From: Winogradskyella sp. UBA3174 | Lineage (GTDB): Bacteria > Bacteroidota > Bacteroidia > Flavobacteriales > Flavobacteriaceae | Reading direction: 5' to 3' | DNA length: 64,000 bases | NCBI RefSeq assembly: GCF_002364335.1 | Contig: NZ_DEXW01000037.1 | Coordinates: forward strand, 1 to 64,000 | Shown: positions 52,625 through 60,889 of the stretch, one piece after another | How positions within the stretch are numbered: position 1 is the first letter of the stretch | Layout: the number at the start of each line of letters is the position of its first letter | Position numbers and translations under genes: made by a program | The notes under the pieces: generated by a model | The model's input: only the letters and a program-made list of their open reading frames with translations | Database searches by the model: none | Told to the model about the DNA's origin: nothing

Positions 52625-54928
52625 TTAATCCTTCACTTTGTTTTTGAATTTATCAAAATCATTCTCTTTAACTTCTCTAGGCCAAGAGTTATTCGAAGTA
52701 TCTACATCTGCAGTCTCCAAATCTGGATCTACCATTATTGACACAATTTCTTTATCACTACCTATAGATTTAGACACCTCGGCATCATTTAATCTCCATA
52801 CTTGTGCAGGATATGTAATTCTCTCTTTAGAACCATCTGAATATGTATATTCTACAATTAAAGGCATTACTAAACCACCTGGCTTATCAAATGTTATATT
52901 ATAGAAATATTTAGGCGCCTTTAAGTTTTTACGCTCTTCTGGAGTAAAGTTATCCATTACGTATTCCTTAACTGTTTTAGCATTCTCGGCAACATCTTTA
53001 CCTACCATTGTAGCATCATAATCTTCACTTCCTTCTTCTACGAAAAACACTAAAGGTGGTAAGTCATCTATAGAACGTCCTTGCTCTTTTAATTGATTTT
53101 TAACCGCAGTCGTTGGATTACTTGTTACCTGATATTTCTTAACCTGTTTAATACCAATATCTGTGTAATCCGTTGTGTAAAACCATCCTCTCCAAAACCA
53201 ATCTAAATCTACTGCAGATGCATCTTCCATAGTACGGAAAAAATCTTCTGGTGTTGGGTGCTTAAACATCCATCTGTTTGCATATTCTCTAAAAGAATAG
53301 TCAAAAAGATCGCGACCCATAATCGTTTCTCTTAATATATTTAAACCAGTTCCTGGCTTGCTGTAAGCATTACTACCAAATTGGAATGTATTATGCCCCT
53401 TAGTCATAATTGGTGCAATAAAATCTTGATCACCACCCATATATCTTACGATATTCTTAGCCGGACCTCTACGAGAAGGGTATTTCTTGTCTTTAGGGGA
53501 CAAAGCGGCTGGATACCACTCACCGAAATCTTGTTCAGCAACATACTGTACAAAAGTATTTAAACCTTCATCCATCCATGTCCATTGACGCTCGTCACTA
53601 TTTACAATCATAGGAAAGAAGTTATGTCCTACTTCATGAATAATTACACTAATCATTCCGTATTTAGTTCTATCAGAAAATTTCCCTTCTTTATCAGGGC
53701 GACCAAAGTTGAAACAAATCATAGGATATTCCATTCCCATTGGTGCATGTACAGATATTGCTTTGTGATAAGGATAATCAAACGTCATACGAGAGTAGGA
53801 CTTTAATGTACTTGCCACTGCATTAGTAGACCAATCTTCCCATAAAGGGTTCCCTTCTTTAGAATATAAAGATACAGCCATAACATCTTTTTTACCGATT
53901 TTTACTGCCATCATATCCCATAAAAACTTACGAGATGTAGCGAAACCAAAATCACGAACCATCTGAGCAGAAAGCTTCCAAGTCTTTTTTGACTTACTCT
54001 TCATCTTTTCTGTTTTCTCAGCTTCAGCTTGAGTTACAATCATTACTGGCTTATCAAAAGATTTTTGAGCTTGCTTAAATCGTTTCATCATATCTTTTGT
54101 AAATACTTCTGATCTATTCGTTAAATATCCTGTACCATCTAAAATGTGATCTGCTGGCACTGTAATATTCACATCAAAATCACCAAATGGTAACGCAAAC
54201 TCATCACGTCCCCAAAACTGAGAATTTTGCCATCCTTCAACATCATTATATACAGCCATACGTGGATAAAATTGAGCCATTACATAAATTTTGTTATCAT
54301 TTTCCTCAAAATACTCGTAACCTGAGCGACCACCTTCAGTAACGTGATTATTTATATTATACCACCATTTTATATTGAAAGAAAACTTATCTCCAGTTTT
54401 CATAGCCTTAGGCAACTCAACGCGCATCATTGTGCGGTTAATAGTGTTTGGTAAATCTTTACCATTGACACCTTTTACATGCTCAATGTTAAAACCTCTT
54501 TCCAAACCATCTTTTAAATATGTGTTAGTAAAACTAGACGCATACGTGGCTTCTTGTGGTCTTTCATTAGAAACCAAAGGAGTTTTAGAATCCTTTGCTC
54601 TCATATTTTGGTCTAACTGAACCCATAAGTATTTAAGTTCATCTGGTGAGTTATTAGTATAAGTTATGGTCTCATTTCCATATAATCTTGCCTTTTCATC
54701 ATCAATTTCAATATCCATTTTATAATCAGCTTGTTGTTGATAGTAAGCTGGACCTGGTGCACCGGAGCCTGTTCTAAACATGTTTGGTGTAGAAAACTCA
54801 TCATAGAGTTGTTTAAACTTGTTTTGATTGGTGTGACCTTGTTTACGTTCTGGCTTTACTTCGTCTTGTGCAAACATATTTGCTGAAACAAATAATAAAG
54901 CACATAATAAGTACTTAAAAATTTTCAT
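52625..54928 (-). CDS. M1 family zinc metallopeptidase
   Basis: The protein has 767 residues. A signal peptide (about 1-20, ending MFAQ) precedes an N-terminal beta domain and the M1 catalytic domain with H431-E432-V-G-H435 and the third ligand E454 (WMDEGLNTF), the correct 18-residue spacing. It is an exported aminopeptidase-like enzyme. Immediately upstream on the same strand is a DUF6702 gene and then three carboxypeptidase-regulatory-domain genes. A GxMEN-type substrate loop is not obvious. It is followed by a strong terminator. Confidence 0.92.
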   Translation of the reverse strand: MKIFKYLLCALLFVSANMFAQDEVKPERKQGHTNQNKFKQLYDEFSTPNMFRTGSGAPGPAYYQQQADYKMDIEIDDEKARLYGNETITYTNNSPDELKYLWVQLDQNMRAKDSKTPLVSNERPQEATYASSFTNTYLKDGLERGFNIEHVKGVNGKDLPNTINRTMMRVELPKAMKTGDKFSFNIKWWYNINNHVTEGGRSGYEYFEENDNKIYVMAQFYPRMAVYNDVEGWQNSQFWGRDEFALPFGDFDVNITVPADHILDGTGYLTNRSEVFTKDMMKRFKQAQKSFDKPVMIVTQAEAEKTEKMKSKSKKTWKLSAQMVRDFGFATSRKFLWDMMAVKIGKKDVMAVSLYSKEGNPLWEDWSTNAVASTLKSYSRMTFDYPYHKAISVHAPMGMEYPMICFNFGRPDKEGKFSDRTKYGMISVIIHEVGHNFFPMIVNSDERQWTWMDEGLNTFVQYVAEQDFGEWYPAALSPKDKKYPSRRGPAKNIVRYMGGDQDFIAPIMTKGHNTFQFGSNAYSKPGTGLNILRETIMGRDLFDYSFREYANRWMFKHPTPEDFFRTMEDASAVDLDWFWRGWFYTTDYTDIGIKQVKKYQVTSNPTTAVKNQLKEQGRSIDDLPPLVFFVEEGSEDYDATMVGKDVAENAKTVKEYVMDNFTPEERKNLKAPKYFYNITFDKPGGLVMPLIVEYTYSDGSKERITYPAQVWRLNDAEVSKSIGSDKEIVSIMVDPDLETADVDTSNNSWPREVKENDFDKFKNKVKD

Positions 54929-54993
54929 GTGTGATTTTTGTCTGGTTAAAAAATGATGTCTAAATTAATGAATTATGATGTCTCTAACAGTTT

Positions 54994-55503
54994 TTAATTA
55001 AAGTTTAACATGCAATTGTCATTCTCTGGAGTTAGTAGAAAACTCTTATTTTTGTTCTTTAATTTTAATCGTACAATATTTTGTTGTTCTGAGATTACGT
55101 CGAACAAAACACGATTGGTGATCTTTATAGAATTAATCTCTGTTATATTTTCGATTTCTAAATAACAATAAACAATATCATCTTTATATTCTTTACCTAA
55201 GAAATTGAAATTAACTTTACTACCATTTACATTTATCATTAACTTGTTTTGTAAGTAGCGTTTCATGTAATCTTCTATAATTTTTGGCTCATTAGACTCG
55301 GTAAGCGTGATACTCTCATCATAACGTTGGCGTAGTAATTTTTCAAAATCATCAATAAAAATCTGACTTATAATCTGCAGTGAACTTTGCTCATTAGAGT
55401 ATTCTACCTTAGTTACACTAATATAATATTCGTGCGTATTACTTGTATTTATAGAAAATAAAGGAGCTATTAATAAAGTAATTATTAACGTTAACGATTT
55501 CAT
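54994..55503 (-). CDS. DUF6702 family secreted protein
   Basis: The protein has 169 residues. A signal peptide (about 1-18) leads to HEYYISVTKVEYSNEQSSLQ, IFIDDFEKLLRQRYDE and a C-terminal part with EINSIKITNRVLFDVISEQQ, the DUF6702 pattern. Function unknown. It lies 65 nt upstream of the M1 peptidase gene, a pairing common in this family of bacteria, and is probably cotranscribed with it. Confidence 0.85.
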   Translation of the reverse strand: MKSLTLIITLLIAPLFSINTSNTHEYYISVTKVEYSNEQSSLQIISQIFIDDFEKLLRQRYDESITLTESNEPKIIEDYMKRYLQNKLMINVNGSKVNFNFLGKEYKDDIVYCYLEIENITEINSIKITNRVLFDVISEQQNIVRLKLKNKNKSFLLTPENDNCMLNFN

Positions 55504-55549
55504 GTTTAATTATAAAATTTACTGGTTAATTTCAAAAAGCATTCCAAAA

Positions 55550-56362
55550 TTAATCTTTAGATACTGATTCTCTGTTTTTTTTGTAGGCTACTAATTTAGC
55601 TCTTAAAAATTCAATTGCAGTTAAGTCGTCATTTGCATCACATAAGGCTTTAAAATCTGAGTCTTCTTCGCAAAAGTAAAAGTACTCACTTTTTAAGTTT
55701 TCAGCTAGAGTATCTTTCTCGAAAATTATAGATTCGTACTCTAACCTTAAACGATTTATGCACTTAGCCCTATTATCTAGTGCTACTATTTCTTTAAGTT
55801 TTTTAGTTCTTCCACTAATTTTGTTTAGCAACTTATGAAAGTTAACTCCACCTCCTGCTCCATAACTTCCTCCACCTAAACTAAACATACTCCCAGCATC
55901 TGCATCAAATAGTTTTCGTTCATTTTGTGTTAGTGGTTTACCTGTAAAACCAGGAATTCCTAAATCATAAAAATTAATTTCTGTCTCAGCATCAGAGTTC
56001 TGAAGATCGGACTCTAAACTTCCTGTATATATTTTACCCACAACAACTTGATTAAGTTCATTTATCTGCTCCTCTAGTTGAACACTAAATTCACCTAAAT
56101 CTAAAATAGATTGGGTAATAATAACCATTTTTATTTTGTATTTTAAACTAGAAATAGTTAATGTATCTGAAAGTTTAGCTGGTATTACAAAGCTTCCATC
56201 TTCATTAGAAACTGTGTATTTAATAGAAGATTTATTTAAAACATGAATGCCTTCTACGTCATCCGTTGCGATGAGTAGACCTTTAAGTTTTTTATGCTGT
56301 GCACTTAATCCTAAACAAAGAAAAAACACAACATAAAGAATAAAACATTTACTCTTTAGCAC
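55550..56362 (-). CDS. Carboxypeptidase-regulatory-like domain protein (copy 1)
   Basis: The protein has 270 residues. A signal peptide (about 1-21) is followed by a beta-sandwich domain (about 25-105) with GIHVLNKSSIKYTVSNEDGSF and LSDTLTISSLKY, then ELNQVVVGKIYTGSLESDL and a divergent C-terminal half containing a glycine-rich SLGGGSYGAGGG segment and a basic helical tail. It is the most divergent of three tandem paralogues. Its start overlaps the stop of the next gene upstream by 14 nt. Function unknown. Confidence 0.85.
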   Translation of the reverse strand: MLKSKCFILYVVFFLCLGLSAQHKKLKGLLIATDDVEGIHVLNKSSIKYTVSNEDGSFVIPAKLSDTLTISSLKYKIKMVIITQSILDLGEFSVQLEEQINELNQVVVGKIYTGSLESDLQNSDAETEINFYDLGIPGFTGKPLTQNERKLFDADAGSMFSLGGGSYGAGGGVNFHKLLNKISGRTKKLKEIVALDNRAKCINRLRLEYESIIFEKDTLAENLKSEYFYFCEEDSDFKALCDANDDLTAIEFLRAKLVAYKKNRESVSKD

Positions 56363-57158
56363 TTTGATTTTTTAGGTAAGATTTACTTAATTGGTTAATA
56401 CGTTCTAAAAGTAATACTTCTTTATTGTTCTTTAATAAATCTTCATCAACACCTTCTAATTCTACATAATCAATAAAGGCCTCGACTTTATCTAATGGTA
56501 TATTAAAATTAGAATGGATAAAATTGATACTATACTGATCTAGTGCTTTTCGGAATGGTGTAGCCTTAATCGCTATTTCTTTTTTAGACTTCTTTTCAAC
56601 ATCTACGACCTGACTGATTAAAAAACCTGCTAGATTTACAATGTTAAGCATATTTTCTACTCTTGGTTGGTATTCATCAAAAGCTGGGTTTTCTACTTTG
56701 GTTTTATAATCTGCTGAAAACTCAAAATCGGTTATGTGATCTAAACCAAAATAAATGGCATCTAAATCTGAATTATACGTTCTTACATTTTCTAAATCTG
56801 CATTTAAATTACCTGTAAGGCCATAAGGAAGCAAAACAACCTCATCTAATTTATTCACTTCTTCAACTAAAATTACAGTCATCTGCTTAGATGCAATAAT
56901 TCTATCATTTATAGTTATAGTAAAGTCTCTAAACTGAAGCGCTCCAAACTCAATAACATCATTAAGCGCTACATTAAGTTTAAAATTCCCATTTACATCT
57001 GTTGTGGTACCTTTATTTGACGAACTGTTATATACGCTTACTCCTTCTTTATCTTCTGATAGAACAACTATTTTTCCGTTGACCCTAACTCTGTCAATTT
57101 CTTGACTGTATGTAGATATTGTTAAAGCGCTAAAAAGTAATAGTACTATATGTCTCAT
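56349..57158 (-). CDS. Carboxypeptidase-regulatory-like domain protein (copy 2)
   Basis: The protein has 269 residues. A signal peptide (about 1-18, ending TYSQ) is followed by the beta domain GVSVYNSSSNKGTTTDVNGNF and LNDVIEFGALQFRDF, then LDEVVLLPYGLTGNLNADL and an alpha-helical C-terminal half ending LLLERINQLSKSYLKNQ. It shares most blocks with copy 3. The domain pattern is that of the N-terminal extension of outer-membrane receptors, here free-standing. It overlaps copy 1 by 14 nt. Confidence 0.85.
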   Translation of the reverse strand: MRHIVLLLFSALTISTYSQEIDRVRVNGKIVVLSEDKEGVSVYNSSSNKGTTTDVNGNFKLNVALNDVIEFGALQFRDFTITINDRIIASKQMTVILVEEVNKLDEVVLLPYGLTGNLNADLENVRTYNSDLDAIYFGLDHITDFEFSADYKTKVENPAFDEYQPRVENMLNIVNLAGFLISQVVDVEKKSKKEIAIKATPFRKALDQYSINFIHSNFNIPLDKVEAFIDYVELEGVDEDLLKNNKEVLLLERINQLSKSYLKNQSAKE

Positions 57159-57246
57159 TGAATTATTTGTAAGACATAAATTTCGTGCTTAAAATCCTAA
57201 TTCCATAGAAAAGGCTTGTAAATTTATGTTAAATCAGAATAAGCTA

Positions 57247-58068
57247 TTAATCAGTTTTCTTGTTCTCATCTTTCAAAAAAAGTTTACTTTTTTGGTTTAT
57301 CACTTCTAAAAGTTCTAACTCTTTTCCATAATTAAGAAGGTTGAAATCAAAGTTTTCTTCTTCAACATAACGTATAAACTCTTCTATTCTATGCCTAGGT
57401 ATACCAAAGTTATCTAATAAAAACTCTGATCCCAAAAAGTATTTAATAGACTTTGCAGGTACATCTGGCACACCTAATTCCTTTTTATTTCTAACTTCTG
57501 ATCTAAATAGAGGTATTAATAACTGATCTACAACATTAATTATATTAAGACCATTTACAAGTGGTTTGTTTTGTGAAGTTATATTTGTAATAGCAATATC
57601 TGATCTTGTAAAATCTGATTCACTTTCATTAAGTCTTCTTTCTTGTTTTACACCAAAATAAATAGCTTCATATTTTGGCTTAAATGTTTGCACAGAACTA
57701 ACATCTGTTATCAGATTCCCTGACAGACGGCTGTCACTGATAACTATTTCATCTAATTGATTAATTTCTTCAATTAAAAAAATCTTCATTCGTTTAGATT
57801 GAATGATAGCAGCATTAACAACTACATTAAAGTCTTGATATTTTAATGCCCTAAACTCAATAGTATCACTAAGCTTAAGCTTAAGTTTAAATTCACCTTT
57901 AGTATCACTAACAGTACCTTTGTTTGACATTTTATTGAATATAACAATACCTTCAATATCATTACCTTCAACAATAATCTGACCTTTTACATTAATTTGA
58001 TTGTTTTCTTGAGAAAAGAGAAAACTACTTAAGCTCAACATAAAAAATAAAAACGCTAATTTTTTCAT
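57247..58068 (-). CDS. Carboxypeptidase-regulatory-like domain protein (copy 3)
   Basis: From the ATG at 58068 the protein has 273 residues with a clean signal peptide (MKKLAFLFFMLSLSSFLFSQ). The ATG at 58140 would add 24 residues before that signal and is rejected. The beta domain shows GIVIFNKMSNKGTVSDTKGEF and LSDTIEFRALKYQDF, then LDEIVISDSRLSGNLITDV and a C-terminal half ending LELLEVINQKSKLFLK, parallel to copy 2. It is first of the three and 88 nt from copy 2. Probably periplasmic; role unknown. Confidence 0.85.
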   Translation of the reverse strand: MKKLAFLFFMLSLSSFLFSQENNQINVKGQIIVEGNDIEGIVIFNKMSNKGTVSDTKGEFKLKLKLSDTIEFRALKYQDFNVVVNAAIIQSKRMKIFLIEEINQLDEIVISDSRLSGNLITDVSSVQTFKPKYEAIYFGVKQERRLNESESDFTRSDIAITNITSQNKPLVNGLNIINVVDQLLIPLFRSEVRNKKELGVPDVPAKSIKYFLGSEFLLDNFGIPRHRIEEFIRYVEEENFDFNLLNYGKELELLEVINQKSKLFLKDENKKTD

Positions 58069-58153
58069 CTTTTTCCTTTTATTAAAGATACTATTTAAGT
58101 TTGTCTTAGTAGGCATTATACTACATAAACTTTTATTCAACTCAATGTTTACT

Positions 58154-58161
58154 TAAATTTG
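58154..58161 (+). promoter_or_regulatory. Putative -7 box (TAAATTTG) of pepE
   Basis: It matches TAnnTTTG 14 nt upstream of the TTG start, within the divergent gap to copy 3 of the regulatory-domain genes. Confidence 0.45.
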
Positions 58162-58175
58162 CTAAAATTTAAATT

Positions 58176-58883
58176 TTGAAATCAATTTTAATTGCGAGTA
58201 CTTCAACTATTCATGGCAGCGGTTATTTAGAATATCTATTAGATGAGCTTAAAGTTCATTTCAAATCTGCTCAAGAAATTCTATTTATTCCTTATGCAAG
58301 ACCAAGTGGCATTTCTCATGATGATTACACTAAAATTGCTTCAAAAGCATTTCATTTAATTGGTAAAACAGTTAAAGGGATACATGAGTTTGATAATCCT
58401 AAAGATGCGATTAGTAACGCTGAAGGAATTTTCACAGGAGGAGGTAATACGTTTGTTTTGGTTAATCAGCTCTACAAAAACAAAGTTATATCATTACTTA
58501 AAAAGGCCGTAGAAAATGGCACACCCTATTTAGGCACTAGTGCGGGTAGTAATATTTGTGGCTTAACGATGAATACCACCAACGATATGCCAATAGTTTA
58601 TCCACCAACTTTTAAGACTTTAGGTTTAGTACCATTTAACATAAACCCTCACTATTTAGACCCAAAACCAGGCAGCAAACACATGGGAGAAACTAGAGAA
58701 ACTCGGATTAAAGAATTTCTGGCACACAACTCACAACCAGTAATAGGACTAAGAGAAGGCAGTTGGATTGAAGTAAAAGGAAATAATCTAACTTTAAAAG
58801 GAACCTTAGATGCAAGAATTTTTGAATACAACAAAGCTCCTTATGAAATAAACCCTAATTCTGATTTAGGCTTTTTAAAATAA
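58176..58883 (+). CDS. pepE: Dipeptidase E (aspartyl dipeptidase)
   Basis: The protein has 235 residues from a TTG start. It is a serine peptidase of family S51 with the nucleophile S122 in LGTSAGSNI, the FTGGGNTF block (86-93), a histidine in NINPHYLD and the EGSWIEV strand. It cleaves dipeptides with N-terminal aspartate in the cytoplasm. It is convergent with the GNAT gene, ending 1 nt away. Confidence 0.92.
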   Translation: MKSILIASTSTIHGSGYLEYLLDELKVHFKSAQEILFIPYARPSGISHDDYTKIASKAFHLIGKTVKGIHEFDNPKDAISNAEGIFTGGGNTFVLVNQLYKNKVISLLKKAVENGTPYLGTSAGSNICGLTMNTTNDMPIVYPPTFKTLGLVPFNINPHYLDPKPGSKHMGETRETRIKEFLAHNSQPVIGLREGSWIEVKGNNLTLKGTLDARIFEYNKAPYEINPNSDLGFLK

Positions 58884-58884
58884 A

Positions 58885-59310
58885 TTAAATTTTCTTAAAG
58901 AAGTGATAACCCCAAATTTCGTAACCTTTGTTATAATAAAACTTATGCGAAGGGTAGTTTTGAACATAAGTGTTTAGCTCCATAGAATTATATCCTTTTT
59001 CTGTAACATAATTCTGTATCCAGTTCATGAATTTTTTACCTAATCCTTCATCTCGATATTTTGGTTGAATAAAAACATGGTCTAATTCTACAGATTTGCC
59101 GACATAATGACGTGTACAGAACCACAAGCCAGTAACTCCTACTAAATCTTTACCATCAAATATTACTGCACATTCATAATTTTGATTCTTCATTTCATTA
59201 AATCTAGATTTGAGAAGCTCTTTACTAACTTTAGCTTCATTAAGCTCATACACTAATGGTATAATTACATCTAAATCGTCATTCGGTAGTATTCTAAACT
59301 GATAAGGCAT
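58885..59310 (-). CDS. GNAT family N-acetyltransferase
   Basis: The protein has 141 residues, a single acetyltransferase domain. The acetyl-CoA pyrophosphate-binding motif is seen as the YRDEGLGKKFMNWI loop, preceded by ELDHVFIQPK and followed by ELNTYVQNYPSHKFYYNKGYEIWGYHF. The substrate is not identifiable. It is transcribed alone, convergent with pepE. Confidence 0.88.
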   Translation of the reverse strand: MPYQFRILPNDDLDVIIPLVYELNEAKVSKELLKSRFNEMKNQNYECAVIFDGKDLVGVTGLWFCTRHYVGKSVELDHVFIQPKYRDEGLGKKFMNWIQNYVTEKGYNSMELNTYVQNYPSHKFYYNKGYEIWGYHFFKKI

Positions 59311-59426
59311 AGTCTGTTATTAATAGGATAAAAATAATTTAAATACTTATATAAAACGGCAACTCTACCATTAAAAGGATGACTTTTCAATAAAATCATG
59401 TGTTAAACTTTTGTAAATGAATTATT

Positions 59427-60182
59427 ATGAGAAGTAAAAAATTTAAAATTAGAATTTTTATTGCTTTAGCTGTTGTTGCTTTTGCTTTTTTTAAAGAAAG
59501 TGTAGCCAAGAAGAGGTTAGTCCTTACACAGGAAAGACTCAAGCCGTTTCGCTATCACCAGAACAAGAGATACTATTGGTTAACAAAGCGCTCGTGGTAT
59601 GGCACAACAACACAGTGGATTGCATCCTCGAAAGGATTATCAAGCTTTGGTTGACGATGTGGGCAGCAAGCTAGTTAATAATAGTGTTGCCAAAAAAACA
59701 CACTACAAATATAAGTTTCATCCCTTAGCTGATTAGCAAACCATTAACGCATTTGTATTACCTGGTGGACAAATCTTCATCACTTATGCATTGTTTTCTC
59801 AACTACAAAATGAAGACCAACTCGCAGGTGTTATAGGTCATGAAATTGGACATGTTTTAGGAAAACATTCCAACGGACGTATTACTAATGCTAACTTTTG
59901 GAACGTTAATGCTCTGGATGGTTCTGTCATTGATACTTGAATTGTAGCTCAAAAAATGGGACAAGGTCAACTTTTAAAAAATGGAAGAGGTGACGAATTA
60001 GAAAGCGATGAACTTGGCGTACAATTTATGATGGACGCTGGTTATACCCTGAAGAAATAATTGGTGTAATGGAAATTTTAAAGGCTGCAGATCGTCCAAA
60101 TCGTGCACCAGAGTTTCAGAGTTCGCATCCAGATCCAGAAAATAGAATCTATAAGAAATTACAGAAACAAAAAGCGTCTTAA
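59427..60182 (+). pseudogene. Degraded M48 family metalloprotease gene
   Basis: Pieces in three frames assemble into a BepA/YcaL-like exported zinc protease: a membrane segment FKIRIFIALAVVAFAFF, TGKTQAVSLSPEQEILL, DYQALVDDVGSKLVNN, the LPGGQIFITYALFSQL block and zinc-binding HEIGHVLGKHSN (59839 onward). The region DELESDELGVQFMMDAGY and PEEIIGVMEILKAADRPN ends at 60182. Nonsense codons at 59734-59736 (TAG) and 59938-59940 (TGA), and frameshifts near 59475-59510, 59575-59590 and 60045-60055, destroy it. The intact paralogue, if any, is outside the window. Confidence 0.88.
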
Positions 60183-60200
60183 ATTACTAAGACGCTTTTT
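60169..60200. terminator. Bidirectional terminator between M48 remnant and ankyrin gene
   Basis: A perfect 13-bp stem (60169-60181 with 60188-60200), loop AATTAC, with A-run and T-run flanks. It overlaps the last codons of the protease remnant. Confidence 0.9.
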
Positions 60201-60230
60201 CAACTAACTAACTCAAATAATTATCTACTC

Positions 60231-60626
60231 CTAGATATTTTTCTTTTTAAAACGCTTTAAAAATAGTTCAGCATCTTTGGCATTTGCTTTTTTAGCATAC
60301 GCCAAAGCTGTATAACCTTCATCACAAGTAGCATGTACCTCAGATCCGGCTGTTAATAATACTTTTATTAATTCTACACGGTTGTACTTTGCCGCATAAT
60401 GAATAGGACGCAAACCATTAGATTTTGCATTAACATCCGCTCCTTTCTTAATTAATTTTTTTACAGTTACAATATCTCCTGTTGCTACTGCTTTACACAA
60501 AGGACTAACTTCTACTCTTTTTTCAACGTTTACTTCAGAATTTAAAGATAACGTACTGTTAAATGCATTTAAACTTGAAATTGAAAAGCCTAATGCTAAG
60601 GCAAATACTACTACTGTTTTTTTCAT
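60231..60626 (-). CDS. Exported ankyrin-repeat protein
   Basis: The protein has 131 residues. A signal peptide (about 1-21, ending SLNAF) is followed by about three ankyrin repeats: LCKAVATGDIVTVKKLIKKGADVNAK, LRPIHYAAKYNRVELIKVLLTAG and YTALAYAKKANAKDAELFLKR. It probably mediates protein contacts in the periplasm. It is a single minus-strand gene with a promoter region in the 263-nt gap before gpmI and a terminator shared with the M48 remnant. No specific partner is evident. Confidence 0.9.
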   Translation of the reverse strand: MKKTVVVFALALGFSISSLNAFNSTLSLNSEVNVEKRVEVSPLCKAVATGDIVTVKKLIKKGADVNAKSNGLRPIHYAAKYNRVELIKVLLTAGSEVHATCDEGYTALAYAKKANAKDAELFLKRFKKKNI

Positions 60627-60862
60627 GATGAAAGATTTTAAAATTTAATTGATTTGTTTTTTGATTATACTATAGGAGACGGTATTTATTCAGATCTGTT
60701 ACACCTAAAAAATTATATAACATATATTTAACGATTTGGAAACAAATCTGTTAAGAGTATCACAAAAAGAATTAGTGTGTATTACTAGGTCTTCAGAATA
60801 GTAATTTGGAGTTTACATCTTAAATTTTCTTCTGTGTAAATTTATTATAGTATTGTATATCT

Positions 60863-60870
60863 TATCTTTG
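60863..60870 (+). promoter_or_regulatory. Putative -7 box (TATCTTTG) of gpmI
   Basis: It matches TAnnTTTG 19 nt before the gpmI start codon. No TTG is at the -33 distance. Confidence 0.5.
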
Positions 60871-60889
60871 GATTACTAAAACTATTTTA

